Origin: Lobulomyces angularis
Taxonomy: Eukaryota > Chytridiomycota > Chytridiomycetes > Lobulomycetales > Lobulomycetaceae
Reading direction: 5' to 3'
NCBI GenBank assembly: GCA_027604685.1
Contig: JADHYX010000084.1
Span: 21,666-64,325 of the forward strand
DNA: 42,660 bases
Part shown: positions 9,866-21,186 of the stretch, in pieces
Numbering within the stretch: the stretch's first letter is position 1
Layout: each line of letters opens with the position of its first letter
Position numbers and translations under genes: made by a program
Notes under the pieces: generated by a model
The model's database searches: none
Told to the model about the DNA's origin: nothing
The model's input: the letters and a program-made list of their open reading frames with translations, nothing else

Positions 9866-10187
9866 TAATCTCTAATACTATGTAAATTATCTATAAAAAA
9901 AATTTAACTCTATTTCAGTAATCAATTTTCTATTTGAGTTTTTAATTCGTTATTATACAAGTTACACCTCTTGTCAATTGATTTCTCCATTATTACACCA
10001 TGAAATTGGATATAAATTGAAGAAGGTTCATAGAGTAAAAATTGTTTATTTTTCAAAAAAAAAAATTAAAAAAAAATAAAATTAAATTTTTTTTTTTTTC
10101 ATTTATTACCCTTTTCAATATTTATTAAAAAAAAAAAAGAGAAAAAATTTACATAAAAAAATTGGCTGCAAAAGAATTTTTCTTTTT
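9866..10187. other. Intergenic, A/T homopolymer-rich
   Basis: Return to typical host spacer with long poly-A and poly-T runs, downstream of the universal stress protein gene. Nothing else seen. Confidence 0.5.
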
Positions 10188-11047
10188 TCATCTTATACAA
10201 ATTACTGGACAAGTACAGTTTTTGATGCAATGCTCTGCAGTAGTTCCAAAAAGATTCAACTTTCCAGAACCTAATTCAAAAAATGCGTAAAAATATACTT
10301 CAAAGTGTATAGTATATATTTGTAATCTTTTATTGAGTTTACCTTTACAACCAATAATTAAGACATCAGCTTTTTCTTCTTCAGCTTTTTTAATAATCAG
10401 TTCTCTTGCATCACCCACCATACTAAAACCTTTACAACTAATTTTGTTTCTTATCATTAAACTTCCAAATGTTTTAATTAGGTTATGAGATTCACTGCGG
10501 TATTGATTTTCTAATTCTTCTTCTGTTTTTATTATTGTTTTATTTTATTGAATGAAAAAAAATAAAAAACCAAACGTACTCTTCTTTTTTTCTGTAAATA
10601 AGCGAAAAAAATCATTTACATCTGACCTAACATTTATCAAAGTAATTTTGTCAGTTTCAGGATTTATAAAATTGTTAATAGCCCTTAATTTTTTTTAATT
10701 TTTTTATTTTTAGTTGTTTTTTAAAAAAAGCAATTAAAATTGCACCAGTTAATAGTTTTTTCTGAATGACTAGACTGATCAACAGCTATAATTATTCTTC
10801 TTTTTATTAGTAAAGTAGTAGATTCATTCTTTTCTGAAGAGTAATTAGCAGTTTCAGCTGTTGAAATAGGTTGTTGACATACTTCGATTGGATTTGATAT
10901 CTTAACATTGCTGACATCTGCTTCTAATGCGGTCTCCTTTTGAATACTTTCAGAGGCTAATTCCTGAGTATGATCAACTTTGGATTCAGTTGATTCAGTT
11001 AGAGCAGTTGTGTTTTTTAACTCTTCGTTATCAGATGCTGGTTCCAT
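10188..11047 (-). CDS. Universal stress protein (UspA domain), 4 exons
   Basis: Predicted 222 residues. Exons: 11047-10746, 10683-10580, 10522-10343, 10270-10188. Residues 1 to about 80 are acidic, Ser/Thr/Glu-rich and probably disordered. The Usp fold begins at KRRIIIAVDQSSHSEKTINW, continues DKITLINVRSD, then KADVLIIGCKGSGKLNLFGT and SVAEHC-like TAEHCIKNCTCPVICIR. The G-x2-G-x(n)-G-T pattern near the C terminus is the nucleotide-binding signature of ATP-binding Usp proteins (family knowledge). Usp proteins respond to stress in bacteria, plants and fungi; partner and ligand here are unknown. A frame that reads through the last donor lacks the glycine motif, so the splice at 10343/10270 is well supported. 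Confidence 0.85.
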
Positions 11048-11371
11048 AAATTTTTACTTTTTAAAAAATAAAAAATCAAATGTTAAATTAAAGAAAAAAA
11101 ATTTCTTTTTATTTAAGGTTTTGCTATTCTTTTGAGAATTATTTTTGTTTGCGAGTTAAAATTTCTCAATATCAAAAAAATTTCTAAAATAAGAAAATAA
11201 AAAAAAAAAAAATAATGATAGTAGTTGGAAAACAATAAGTAAATTATTTAATAACAAAATAATGCAAAGAAAAAAAGAAAAAGTGAAAAAATTCGATTAA
11301 TTAAAAAATTTATTATCTAAATATCTATCTGAAAGAAAATTTAATACAAAGTAAAATTTTTTATATTTTTT
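11048..11371. other. Intergenic spacer
   Basis: A/T-rich spacer between two minus-strand genes; holds the promoter of the stress-protein gene and the 3' end of the transcription factor. No other signal. Confidence 0.5.
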
Positions 11372-14219
11372 TTAAAAATTGTAGGTGGTGGCGCTATTCC
11401 AATTATCATTTAAGTTTTCACTAATAATATTGTTAACAACACCATTTATGTTATTCATATGATTTTGATTGGTATAGTTAATATTATGCTGTTGGCCAAT
11501 GTTAAAGCCAACACCATCCCTCGTATATTGCTGTTCAGAAGATATATTTTTTACAAAGGAAGACTGTAACTGTCCAGGATGATCCTGTAATTGATGATGA
11601 TGTTGCAGTTGAGTCTGTTCCTGTAATTGTTGATGTGTTTGTTGATTAGAAAATTGAGTCAAGTCTAATTTCCAATTGTTTTGTGCATTTTGTTGTTGAT
11701 TTAAATTAAGCGGAAGTTGCTTATGTTGTGGAATGTTAATTGGAGTGGAAAAAGGAGATGGGGACCCATTTGAGCTTAAATTACCAAATATTTCTGTGTT
11801 AAAATTTTCATTCGTAGAAATATGATGGTTTCCAATTGAAATACTCGTAGTGGTATTGACAGGATATTGCGGATCCAACAAATCCTGTCTCTGGTTTAGC
11901 AACATTGAGGACCGCAATGAATTAGGTGCTGTGGCACCAATAAAAATATTATTATTGTTGTTGTCATTAATGGTAACATGATTGTTAATAGGGATTAAAC
12001 TGCTATTTTTGGTATGGTTGTTATGGTGTGGAGTTTGCTTTGCACATCCTTTAGAATTTAATATATCCACCAATTTCATAACTTTTGCACCGTAATTTAC
12101 ATTTTCTTTTTCAGGTGAAGAGCCTCTGTTGCTTTTTTTTGCTTTTTCGGCATTAAAAAATTTATCCTGTTCAAGTTGGGATAACGGTATTCTCAGTGCC
12201 ATCATAGTTTCACTTGTAATTTGCTGGTAAAATCCTGCCAAAAAACACCATTTATTCATTGAATCAAAAACTTGAATTGAATCCCACAACTCTAGCATAC
12301 CAATGCAGTTACTACTCATAATCACAGTTTCCAGAAAAAAGGAACATGAAGTTAAGTTTGAATAAACTACAATTGGTAAAATATATCTATAGCTATTCAA
12401 GGGTTTAACTCTGACTTTCTGCATTGCTCTTAAAATCGCAACTGAACTAGACCAATACTGATTTGATACTCTCGCGCCTTTTAATCTTTCTATCAAAATT
12501 TGAGCACAATGATACATTGTCCACAAAATATCGTGAAAAGACCATGGTAGATTCGCGTTTGGCGTCACTTGATATTGCTGCGGTAAAGAAGAATAAANNN
12601 NNNNNNNTTGCGCAATTGCATTTCAAGCTCAGTCACTTCTATGGGAAGTTGGCCAATATATGCTACTAAAGCTATTTTTGCAATTTTACCCATCAATGAA
12701 GCCAAATGAAAATGTACTTGAAGTTCAGCAGAGGGTATGTTATAAAAAAATTCTAAAAATTTTAAAAATTTCCATGTAGCAGTATTTATCATACCATCGT
12801 CACGTATACATACAGGCCTTCCTTCACATAAGCTAACGTATTTGTCAACTATGAATAAACATGTCCAAGTTTGTTTCATTGTGTTTTTCGTTTTTTCATC
12901 AACTTTCAAATCAATTTTGTCTAAATCAAAGTGCATACCGAGTTCAATTGATACTCTATGTGCTATTCCTATGAATATAAACGAATTCGCGATAGCGTTG
13001 TTGGAAAGCCTTCATGTATGGAAAGAAAACAAAATTAAAAACAAAATTAGATTAAAAAATATTACCCTATCAGCGATAATAATATTCCGGTTTGAACTAC
13101 TTCTAAATGGTGTAAATCAAAGAGTCTACCAATTAAGTATCTTGATTTATGAAAGTATTCCATATGTAAAGAAATAATATCTTTCACTTCAAAGGCTGCA
13201 AGGTCTTTTGAGGTCATTTGCTGAGTAACTAAAGCACAAATGGCATATAAGAGCATTAAAAAGTTCTAAAAAGAGGTAAAAAAAAAATAACTAATATTGA
13301 AAAATTTTTATACTTCATCAGAAGATTCATTCTCTAGTAGCGGAAAAAACCAGCTTTCGTCAACCATTGGAAATAGAGGATGTATATGTTTAAAATAAAC
13401 TGCGCATAGATAAGAATGTAAACTTTTATCATACTTATTCAGTTCAGTTTTGATATGGTGTGGGTAATCAGGTATATCCATGGTAACAGTCTGCAAAAAT
13501 TAAAAAAAGTTTTACTTAATGAAAAATAATCAACATTGTGAGTTTTATACTAGATTCAAGTTACCATTAGAGTAACGTGGAGAATACTTGTTAACGTTAC
13601 TCAAGGCAGATGTAGACCCACCAAAAAAAATAAATTTTCCTAATGAAGAAAGTGGTCTTCCATTTGATTGTCCAATGTAAACAATATTTAAAGGAATTGT
13701 AGGATCTAACACTGAAGGAAACTTCATTATTTGATTCCTGAAGTCATTATTGTTGTTGAGCGACGTAGGTAAATTATCGATGTCACTGTTTAAAAAAACA
13801 TTATTAAAGTTATGGGAATTTGCAACAGCGGTAGTTGGTAAAAAATTGATGTCATTCAAATTTTGACTAGGATTCGAAGTAAAGTTATTTAAATTGTTAC
13901 TATCTGAAAACAAGTCATTATCAGTTGATTCTCCATTACGTTTTGGTGGACCTCTTTTTCTTTGTGGGGTTTGAAATGCTATTACAAAAGTAATAAAAAA
14001 GTTTGAATAAATATTAAACTTTTTGAAAACAATAAAAGTATTTATTACAGCATTCTCTGTCAAATTGCTGACAAACTTGACAAGGTTCTTGTCCATCACA
14101 TTTAATTCTCTTTAGTCTACAAGAGTCACTTTTCAAAAAAATAAGAAAGCAAAAAAACAAAAAAAAATATAATACCAGGCTCTTGTTACTCTTGACTTTC
14201 TCTTTTTCGTAATTTCCAT
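11372..14219 (-). CDS. Zn2Cys6 fungal-type transcription factor (contains 10-N gap)
   Basis: Nuclear DNA-binding regulator, about 850 residues. Exons: 14219-14176, 14128-14049, 13978-13551, 13490-13314, 13265-13066, 13009-11372 (spanning the N run 12598-12607). The binuclear zinc cluster is at residues 15-41 with spacing C-x2-C-x6-C-x5-C-x2-C-x6-C (start TRACDSCRLKRIKCD), followed by the basic linker TPQRKRGPPKR. The fungal middle domain is clear: YFKHIHPLFPMVDESWF, AHRVSIELGMHFDL, and WTCLFIVDKYVSLCEGRPV. The C-terminal third is Gln/Asn-rich with His runs, typical of an activation or condensate-forming segment. The reading frame before the N gap differs from the one after it as written, so the gap size is not literal. 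The start ATG lies immediately before the basic residues of the zinc cluster. Targets are unknown. Confidence 0.85.
12598..12607. other. Assembly gap (10 N) inside coding exon
   Basis: Ten Ns within the last exon of the transcription factor. Flanking codons are in frames that do not join across exactly ten bases, so the true missing length is different. Confidence 0.95.
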
Positions 14220-15157
14220 TTCGGAATATACCAATGAAGTGGAAGAATCAGCGCAAAAAAAGTTAGTTTTTTTGTGTAAAAATTAAAAAATTTTTTTCTG
14301 TTTGGATTTCTATGAGGCAATTTTTTTTTTCCAGAAGCAAATTGACAATATTTAAACCTAAGCAAGGGAGTTCTGAAGCTATCAAGCTCGCACCACAACA
14401 AGAAGAGTCGGAAAATTATTATACTTCTTATGCGCTGCTTTTTAGAGCTACTGTAAAGTACTGAAGTGGTTTGCAAAAAGCTTCCCCAACAAAATTTACA
14501 TTTTGAAATTTACACATTTTCCACTCAAAGTTTATAGAATGTTTCAGCATAACTGCTAATTTTTTTATTAAATTTTTACTTTCTTTCAGTGCAATAAACA
14601 TGCTACATTAATACTTATAAAACCTTTCTATTCTGCTGTTGACTTGGGCAATATCACCTTGAATACATTTTCTAAATAAAATCTTATCTCACTATACAAA
14701 CTCACTGACAAAAACTAGATTCACTCAAAGTTCAAAGTTAAAACTTATAATCTACTTTTCTCCAGTCAGTTTTTTATTCTGGCTAAAGATGTGTTTTTAG
14801 CAAAGAAAAAATGCAGTAATAGTTCTTTTACGGTTTATAACACTCCTCCCAAAAAAAACTAACTTTAGTAAAGAATTTCATTCTCACGGCTATATCTTAT
14901 TTAATTAAGTTTCATATCCTTTTACTTTCAAAAAAAAACTCTAGTACCTTCAAAATTTTGTTCGTTACACAAAAAATTGTCAAGACATTGGAACGTAAGT
15001 AAACACATCCATCTCATACAACCACTAAATTTCAACATCCTATATCACCCTTAATAAGAATCTTTATTTCAGTTGTTAGCATATCTTTTGAAAAAAAAAA
15101 ATTAATTTTATTTTCTAAAAACTAACTTTAATATTATTTTTTTCTTACTTTTAGTAA
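14220..15157. other. Divergent intergenic region, TF / eL15
   Basis: About 940 bp between the divergently read transcription factor (minus) and eL15 gene (plus), so both promoters lie here. A minus-strand open frame starting at 14476 overlaps the TF start in another frame; at most it is an upstream ORF. No other gene seen. Confidence 0.5.
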
Positions 15158-16037
15158 ATGGGTGGTAAGAAATCAAATAAAGCACATGATCGTTCTCCAT
15201 CAACCTGTTTTTTAGCAACAATATTATGCATTAATTTTTTCAATATTTTAATTCTAACAATCATTTTCTACAATTAGCATATAAGTATTTGGAGGAACTT
15301 TACAAGAAAAAACAATCTGATGTCATCAGATTCATTCTTAGAATGAGATGTTGGGAATACAGGTAACCTAAATTTTTGACAAAATTTCATTTCAGCACTC
15401 TATTGAAAATTCTTCATTCATAAATTTAAAAAGAAAACTTTTTACCCTTTTCTTTGTTTTTATAGACAATTAAATGTAATTCACCGTGCCTCTCGACCAT
15501 CAAGACCTGATAAGGCAAGACGTCTTGGCTACAAAGCAAAACAAGGTTATGTTATTTATAGAGTACGTGTAAGAAGAGGTGGTAGAAAAAGACCAAATCC
15601 AAAGGGAGCTGTATACGGTAAACCAGCATCTCAAGGTAAGAAATCGGTCTAGTTATCCATTTGTTCAAAAAAATTTTTTTTAAGGTATCACTCAATTAAA
15701 GTTCCAAAGATCACACAGATCAGTTGCTGAAGAACGTGTCGGTAAAAAATGTGGAAATTTGAGAGTTTTGAGCTCTTACTGGGTCAATCAAGACTCTACT
15801 TTTAAATTTTATGAAGTAATATTAGTCGATCCACAGCACAAAGCTATCCGTAGAGATCCTAGAATTAACTGGATCTGTAAAAATGTTCAAAAACACAGAG
15901 AAATGAGAGGATTAACTTCTGCTGGTAAAAAGAACAGAGGTCTCGGTAAAGGACATAAGCATAACAAAGTTCAAGGAGGTGGTCGTCATGCTAACTGGAA
16001 ATCAAGAAACACTTTATCTCTTAGAAGATACAGATAG
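15158..16037 (+). CDS. RPL15: 60S ribosomal protein eL15, 4 exons
   Basis: Ribosomal protein of the large subunit, 204 residues, exactly the usual length. Exons: 15158-15164, 15278-15362, 15466-15635, 15685-16037. The first exon encodes only MG plus one base; translation continues [59 protein letters not shown], and ends [16 protein letters not shown]. Near-complete identity to eL15 of other eukaryotes leaves no doubt. A tiny first exon ending after the start codon and one residue is common in ribosomal protein genes and was chosen because it is the only way to restore the conserved N terminus. Its first two introns (about 113 and 103 nt) are longer than most here. Confidence 0.97.
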
Positions 16038-17247
16038 TTCAGTCATTTTTTATTGTTATTTTAGAAACATAATTTTTCAATTGAAATTTATTTAATGGAC
16101 AAATCAAAATAATTTTTCTAAAATGTAATAGTGAATTTTAATATTTTTATATAAATGGTCTGCACAATTTATTTGATAATTGTTAAATTTTTTAATGTTC
16201 TATATATCATTGTATAAGAACCATCAAATATATTAATATATAACCATGAAAACTTGTATAATTGAACTAAAGAGTTTTGTATACACTTCATATTAAATAT
16301 TTTATAAAACCTTTAACTAAATGTTACTATAAAAGAAAAAAAACTTTCACCTAATAAATTAAAGAATATCATTTGAACCTTCAAATAATGATTACTTTAA
16401 ATCTAAAGAATATTGTATAAAACCTATTATATGAAAATATAATCATAAAACTAAACAATTCTAAAAAAAATCAATCAAAATCTTTAATTTTTAAAAATTA
16501 GGAAAAAACAACCTTAAAAATTCATATTTCTAGATTTTTCAATCAATTAATTAATAGCATAAAGAAGTAAAATATTTTAAAAAGACACAGTAACAACATT
16601 AAAAAAATATAAACCAGTGTGAGGAGATATTATAAAATTGCTAGTTCAACCATTTTTTTTTATTTTATTGAGAAGTTTGAAAACTTATATCTACTCATGA
16701 AAAAATTCTTTTCTTCCAATAAGATGTTTTCTTTCTTTTTACTGGTAAAGTTTTTGATTTTGTTGAATGATATTAGAGAAAGCTGATAGTTTTTGCTCTC
16801 CTAATAATAGATAATTTAGCGATATTTGTTGCTCTGCAGTTTTTAGAACAGTACTGAAAATGTACTGAGGTGAAGTGTGTCATGCTTACCTGTAAATAAC
16901 ATCAGAAAAAATACCATAAAAAAACAATTTTTTTTATAACAACAACAAAACTTGTATAAATTAATCAGTGAAGATTGTTTAAAATTAATGATTCATATTA
17001 AGAATAGGACAACAAAAACTATAAAATAACTTAAAAATGCTGTATAAAAGCAATTAGATATACGTTAAAAAATACTGTATAAAAGCAATTAGATATACAT
17101 TAAAAAATATTGTATAAGAGCCATTAGATATACATTAAATATAACCTTAAAACTAAAAAATTCTTTTTCACATTCAACAGCCAATTTCATTTTCAATTTA
17201 AAAAGTGAAATAAAAAACATATACCTTAAAATTTCAACTCTTACAAA
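16038..17247. other. Intergenic with possible unassigned minus-strand exon
   Basis: About 1.2 kb without a firm gene. At 16743-16850 on the minus strand there is a coding-like stretch (KTAEQQISLNYLLLGEQKL...NIIQQNQKLYQ-stop) preceded by an acceptor (ttttcag) and, upstream, a plausible donor at about 16892 (ACAG-gtaagc), but I could not place a start codon. The rest is A/T-rich. Confidence 0.4.
17041..17143. repeat. 35-bp tandem repeat, about 2.9 copies
   Basis: Units begin at 17041, 17076 and 17111 with TGTATAAAAGCAATTAGATA or close variants, period 35 bp. It ends about 100 bp before the tRNA. Weak single relatives of the TGTATAA-rich motif occur near 16211 and 16411. Confidence 0.85.
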
Positions 17248-17321
17248 GGTTTCTTGGTGTAGTTGGTTATCACTTCTGCCTAACACGCAGGCGGTCGCCA
17301 GTTCGAACCTGGCAGAAATCA
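17248..17321 (+). tRNA. tRNA-Val (anticodon AAC)
   Basis: Full cloverleaf of 74 nt: acceptor stem GGTTTCT pairs with AGAAATC (one G-U), D arm TGGTGTAGTTGGTTATCA, anticodon stem TCTGC/GCAGG with loop CTAACAC (anticodon AAC at 17282-17284), T arm GCCAG-TTCGAAC-CTGGC, discriminator A at 17321. No intron. A run of six T follows directly, a Pol III terminator. Sequence is close to the common eukaryotic tRNA-Val(AAC). Confidence 0.97.
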
Positions 17322-17327
17322 TTTTTT
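17322..17327 (+). terminator. Pol III terminator of tRNA-Val
   Basis: T-run immediately after the discriminator base. Confidence 0.8.
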
Positions 17328-18351
17328 CTGACTGAAATTAATTTTTCCAGTTGAAAATTTATTTATATTGTTTTGACTTAATTTTCCATTTTACAATTAT
17401 TATTAATTGATTAATTTTATTATCTAAGTTGCTTCTTTATAGTTCCTGTATCATAGTGCAAGAAAGTCTTTAAAAAGTGGGAGTGAAGTATATTTAGACA
17501 AGTTGTTTCTTAAGTTTGAACCAAAAAGTCAAGGATGATGGTATATTTTATCAGCAATGATGACATCGATTTTACGCGACCATTGTTTAATTATAAAAAT
17601 CAGAGGGAGGCAAAAAGAAGATCAGTAAATCTTGAAGAGCTAAGAAACTTAAATAATCCAGAAACTCAAGTAGAACTGAAAAAAAATCAAAATTAATTGA
17701 AGAAAAAATAGAAAATCAAAATAATTGCACGTTAGCATTGAAAAAAAATGAAATTAAATTAAATACACATTAGTTTATTAGATAAGCAGTAACCGGCGTT
17801 TTAATTAAATTGTCTAATAATAAGAAGAGTCTAAAATAGATCAAGTTATAGGTCTTCCATCAAGGAAGCAAAATAAATTTGATACATTAAAATTACAATA
17901 AATAGAACCTTTAAAATTAATTGCAAAATAAATAAAAAAAATCCGAAATTTCAATGAAAAAAACAAATTTTTAAGTTTAACATGATTAATAAAATTGTTC
18001 TAGTTGTGATTAACTTTTTTAAAAGTAAATAATTTCGCTTTTATTTTCTAAATTCTAAAATCCTAGTATTAAAAGTTGGGTTTTTAAAGTTTACTAGATT
18101 TATCAACATCTTTTAAAAGTTAGTAAAACAAAACCTAAACGTTTTTTTACATAAACATTTAGTTGCAACAATTAAATTTAAGGAACTCAGAGTATTTACA
18201 GTTGAATATCCAGAAGTATAACTTTATTAAATTAAATTTTAAAATATAGAAATTGACAATTGTATTAAGTCCTTATAACTTTACTTAATGGATGAAAAGT
18301 TTTAATCTTTGTTGGCGTGTAACCTAGAAAAAAATTAACAAATTTTCAAAA
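17322..18351. other. Intergenic, possible small ORF
   Basis: About 1 kb with no firm gene. A 53-codon plus-strand frame (17535-17696, beginning MMVYFISNDDIDFTRPLF) has coding-like composition (later REAKRRSVNLEELRNLNNPE) and is followed by a further lysine-rich stretch in another frame. I do not recognise it; it may be a decayed gene or chance. Confidence 0.35.
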
Positions 18352-19462
18352 ATGAGCAAATACAGTAAAATTGCTGATGTTGAGGAAAATGTATAAAATA
18401 CACTACTTTTAAAATACTACTTGTGTTCAGTTTATTTACTTTTATCTTTTAGCTCGATAATGAACACGATCAGTTGGAGTTTCAAAATTTTGTTTTGAAT
18501 TCTGCTGAACAAAACTTGACATCTGGAAATTTTAAAGCACAGTCGCAACCAACTCAAAATCGCGATAATCAGAGTAAAAGAAATTATAGAGCCATTTTCT
18601 TTTTAATTTTGTTATAATTATTAGATTTCGGGTTTTCTACAGGACAACCAAATAACAATAATCAAGATCAAAATAAACAACAGCATGCGTTTTATACTTT
18701 AGAATATTATATGACTTTTTTTGATGTTGATACCAATGATGTAAATTATTTGGAAAAAAATCTGTTTTAATGTTTTTAGGTCAAGAGCAGAGTACTTGCT
18801 ACATTCAACCCAAGAAATAATTCAAACTTTTACGATTTGGTTAAATCGAATCCTGATCTTTACGGTCCATTTTGGATATCTACAAGTGTGATTATTTGTT
18901 TGTTCGTTTCAAGTAGCTTAGCGCAAACCATCGACAATTTATATCAAAAAAAAACAGAAACATTTAACAACTTTGCGTATGTTTATTCTGTATTTAGCAT
19001 CAAATAAAATTTTTTTTCCGCACTAGTATTTTGCCTGCAGCATTAGGAACCGTTTACACTTACATCTCAGTTGTTCCTGCTATAGTATGGGGTTTATCAA
19101 AATTCTTTAGATTTGACTTAACTTTTCTTGAGTCTCTTAATATTTATGGATATGGCTTATCTATATGGATACCAATTTCAGTAATTATCTATATTTTTAA
19201 GAATTTGGTTTTAAAAAAAAAAAAGTTTTTTTGTATTAGTACTTGGAATTCCATTCGTTGGTTGGCAATTCTATTGGGTTTCTTACTTTCAGTTTACTTT
19301 ATGCTGCAGAACTTTACCCCCTTAGTTGTGAAATCCACAGATAACAGAGCAAAAACTGTTACTTTACTTTTTATATTTTTAAGTCATTTAACTTTGGCTT
19401 TGCTATTTAAATTTAGTTTTTTTTTTCCGTTTGAATCTGTAGCAAATTCACCTAGTACTTAG
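18352..19462 (+). CDS. YIPF1/2-like Yip1-domain Golgi protein, 6 exons
   Basis: Multi-pass membrane protein of the Yip1 family (Golgi/ER, Rab-linked vesicle traffic), predicted 287 residues. Exons: 18352-18390, 18453-18573, 18625-18740, 18780-18976, 19027-19180, 19226-19462. A hydrophilic, Asn/Gln-rich N terminus leads to FYTLEYYMTFFDVDTNDV, then NPDLYGPFWISTSVIICLF, a helix pair with ALGTVYTYISVVPAIVW, and ESLNIYGYGLSIWIPI, followed by SIRWLAILLGFLLS and a final helix. YYMTFFDVDT, DLYGPFWI and YGYGLSIWIP are the signature blocks of YIPF1/YIPF2. The last intron (19181-19225) is 45 nt with no in-frame stop, so it could also be retained; I prefer removal because it would insert a lysine-rich patch into a membrane helix. 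Convergent with the serine racemase gene. Confidence 0.85.
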
Positions 19463-19750
19463 ATTTTTAACATATTTTTTTGAAAGTAAAAAATTTTTTC
19501 TTTTTATCGAATAAAGCGATACAGGTGTATTTTTTTTTCTATATAGCCATTCCTCTCATTTGTTTAATATATTTTATCTTCAAAAAAAAAAAAAAAATAC
19601 AGCTAAAAAAATTTTTTTTTATAAAATAGATGAAAAAAAAATTCATTTAATCAAGAAGGTATATTTCTGTAATTTACTAGACAAAAAAAGAGTATTATAT
19701 TTGCTGAATTCATATTTCAAATTGAATTTTAACAAAACGAAGTGTTATTG

Positions 19751-20995
19751 TTAATGAACAATTTGCCAAGGTAAGTTTTTTTTTAAATCAATGTTACCTC
19801 CACTTAATACAATTCCAACATTTTTCAGACAAGAAGTTTTTTTTTTGAATTCACTGTTAAACATACAGACTGCAACTCCAACAGCAGCTGAAGGTTCAAT
19901 TACAATTTTTAATCGCTCAAAAACGAAATACATAGCATCAATGATTTCGGTTTCACTAACAATAAAAACATCATCAACATTTCTCATTATTATTGGCCAC
20001 GTTCTGTCCCCCATCGAAGTCTATTTTTTTCTATTGGAAAGAAATTTTATATGTTTATATGACGATTTTACCAACAACCCATCCGCAATTGACCTTGGAG
20101 CGTTTTCGTTTTTCACCAACTTTCCTTCTTTTTTTGATCTATAGCAATCATCAGCGTTTGCAGGCTCCGCCGCAAAAATTTTTATGTTAGGATTAATTGC
20201 TTTCGCCCTGTAATTTATGAAAAAAAAAACCGAATTTAAAAATATACGTAATTAAGAAATACGCAATACTACAGCCAGAAAGCATTCCACCTCCACCGAT
20301 AGGAAGTATTATGCAATCTAAATTTGAAACTTGTTCTAAAAATTCAACGGCTATAGTCCCTTGACCAGAAATAACATGAAAATTGTTATAAGGATGAATT
20401 AATTCGGCTCCAGTTTTTTTTATAATTTCAGCACAACCTTCCTCTCTAGCACGTAAATTTGGTTCACCTAAAAATAAAATTGTTCAACACATCTGAAAGA
20501 TTAAATTACAAATATACATTCAATTAATATCGCCCCGTAGTCTTTCATGGCATCTTTTTTTACTTTTGGTGCATTACAAGGTACTAAACGGATTTCTGCA
20601 GTTAAGATTTCAAAATTTTTTAGGCAATTGCTAGTCACCTACTACGTAGCATGGAATATTCTTCATGCTTGCTGCTAAACTTAACGCTTGTCCATGATTT
20701 CCACTGGAATGGGTTACAACTCCTTTAGAGGAATTTTCCAAATTTTCCACAGCGTTGAATGCTCCTACAAAACAATTGCGGAGTAAGTATCAAAAATTAA
20801 TTCAAAAAAAAAAAAAAAACCTCTAAATTTAAAGGCACCAACTTTTTGAAAAGATTCTGCTTTGAAATGAAAATTAGTATTATTTTCCCCATATAACTTA
20901 TTGAAAGTAGAATTAGTGAAGACAGGAGTAACATTTGCAAAACCTTTTAGCTTTTGTTTAGCTTTTAAAATCTCTTCGAACTCCACTCTTTGCAT
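19751..20995 (-). CDS. SRR: Serine racemase / serine-threonine dehydratase, 6 exons
   Basis: Fold-type II PLP enzyme, 325 residues, interconverting L- and D-serine and/or deaminating serine to pyruvate. Exons: 20995-20821, 20764-20639, 20583-20518, 20467-20263, 20207-20072, 20020-19751. PLP lysine is at residue 56 in VGAFKFRGAFNAV, the same position as in human SRR (known). Further landmarks: THSSGNHGQALSLAA (phosphate/substrate loop), VPCNAPKVKKDAMKDYGA, VISGQGTIAVEFLEQ, LPIGGGGMLSG (glycine loop), SIADGLLTSMGDRTWPII, IEPSAAVGVAV and GIVLSGGNID. The last two blocks favour serine racemase over threonine deaminase; there is no C-terminal ACT regulatory domain. Shares a 191-bp divergent promoter region with the ANKRD40-like gene and converges on the Yip1 gene. 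Confidence 0.88.
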
Positions 20996-21186
20996 TCTAA
21001 ATTAATAATGTTTCTACAGTAAATGTAATTCAATTTATAAAATTTTTTTTTATTAAATATAAAAAATTAATTCACAAAATTTAAAAATTGTTTATTTCAC
21101 ATTTTGAAATTCCATACAATTTAATTAAAAAAAATTCTTATTAGCCAACGAGTATTTTATTAAGTTTATTATCTTTTTACGGTTCC
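20996..21186. promoter_or_regulatory. Short divergent promoter, SRR / ANKRD40-like
   Basis: 191 bp between start codons of two genes read in opposite directions, so it must contain both promoters. No specific motif recognised. Confidence 0.5.

Noticed and set aside
14186..14476. 96-codon minus-strand open frame overlapping the transcription factor start
   Set aside because: Low-complexity, overlaps the well-supported zinc-cluster exon in another frame; at most an upstream ORF.
17089..17322. Minus-strand open frame over the tRNA, starting MISARFELATACVLGRSDNQ
   Set aside because: It is antisense to tRNA-Val and tandem repeats; such tRNA-antisense peptides are classic false genes.
19560..19754. 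Lysine-rich open frame after the Yip1 gene
   Set aside because: Arises from poly-A/T spacer; no domain and no start context.
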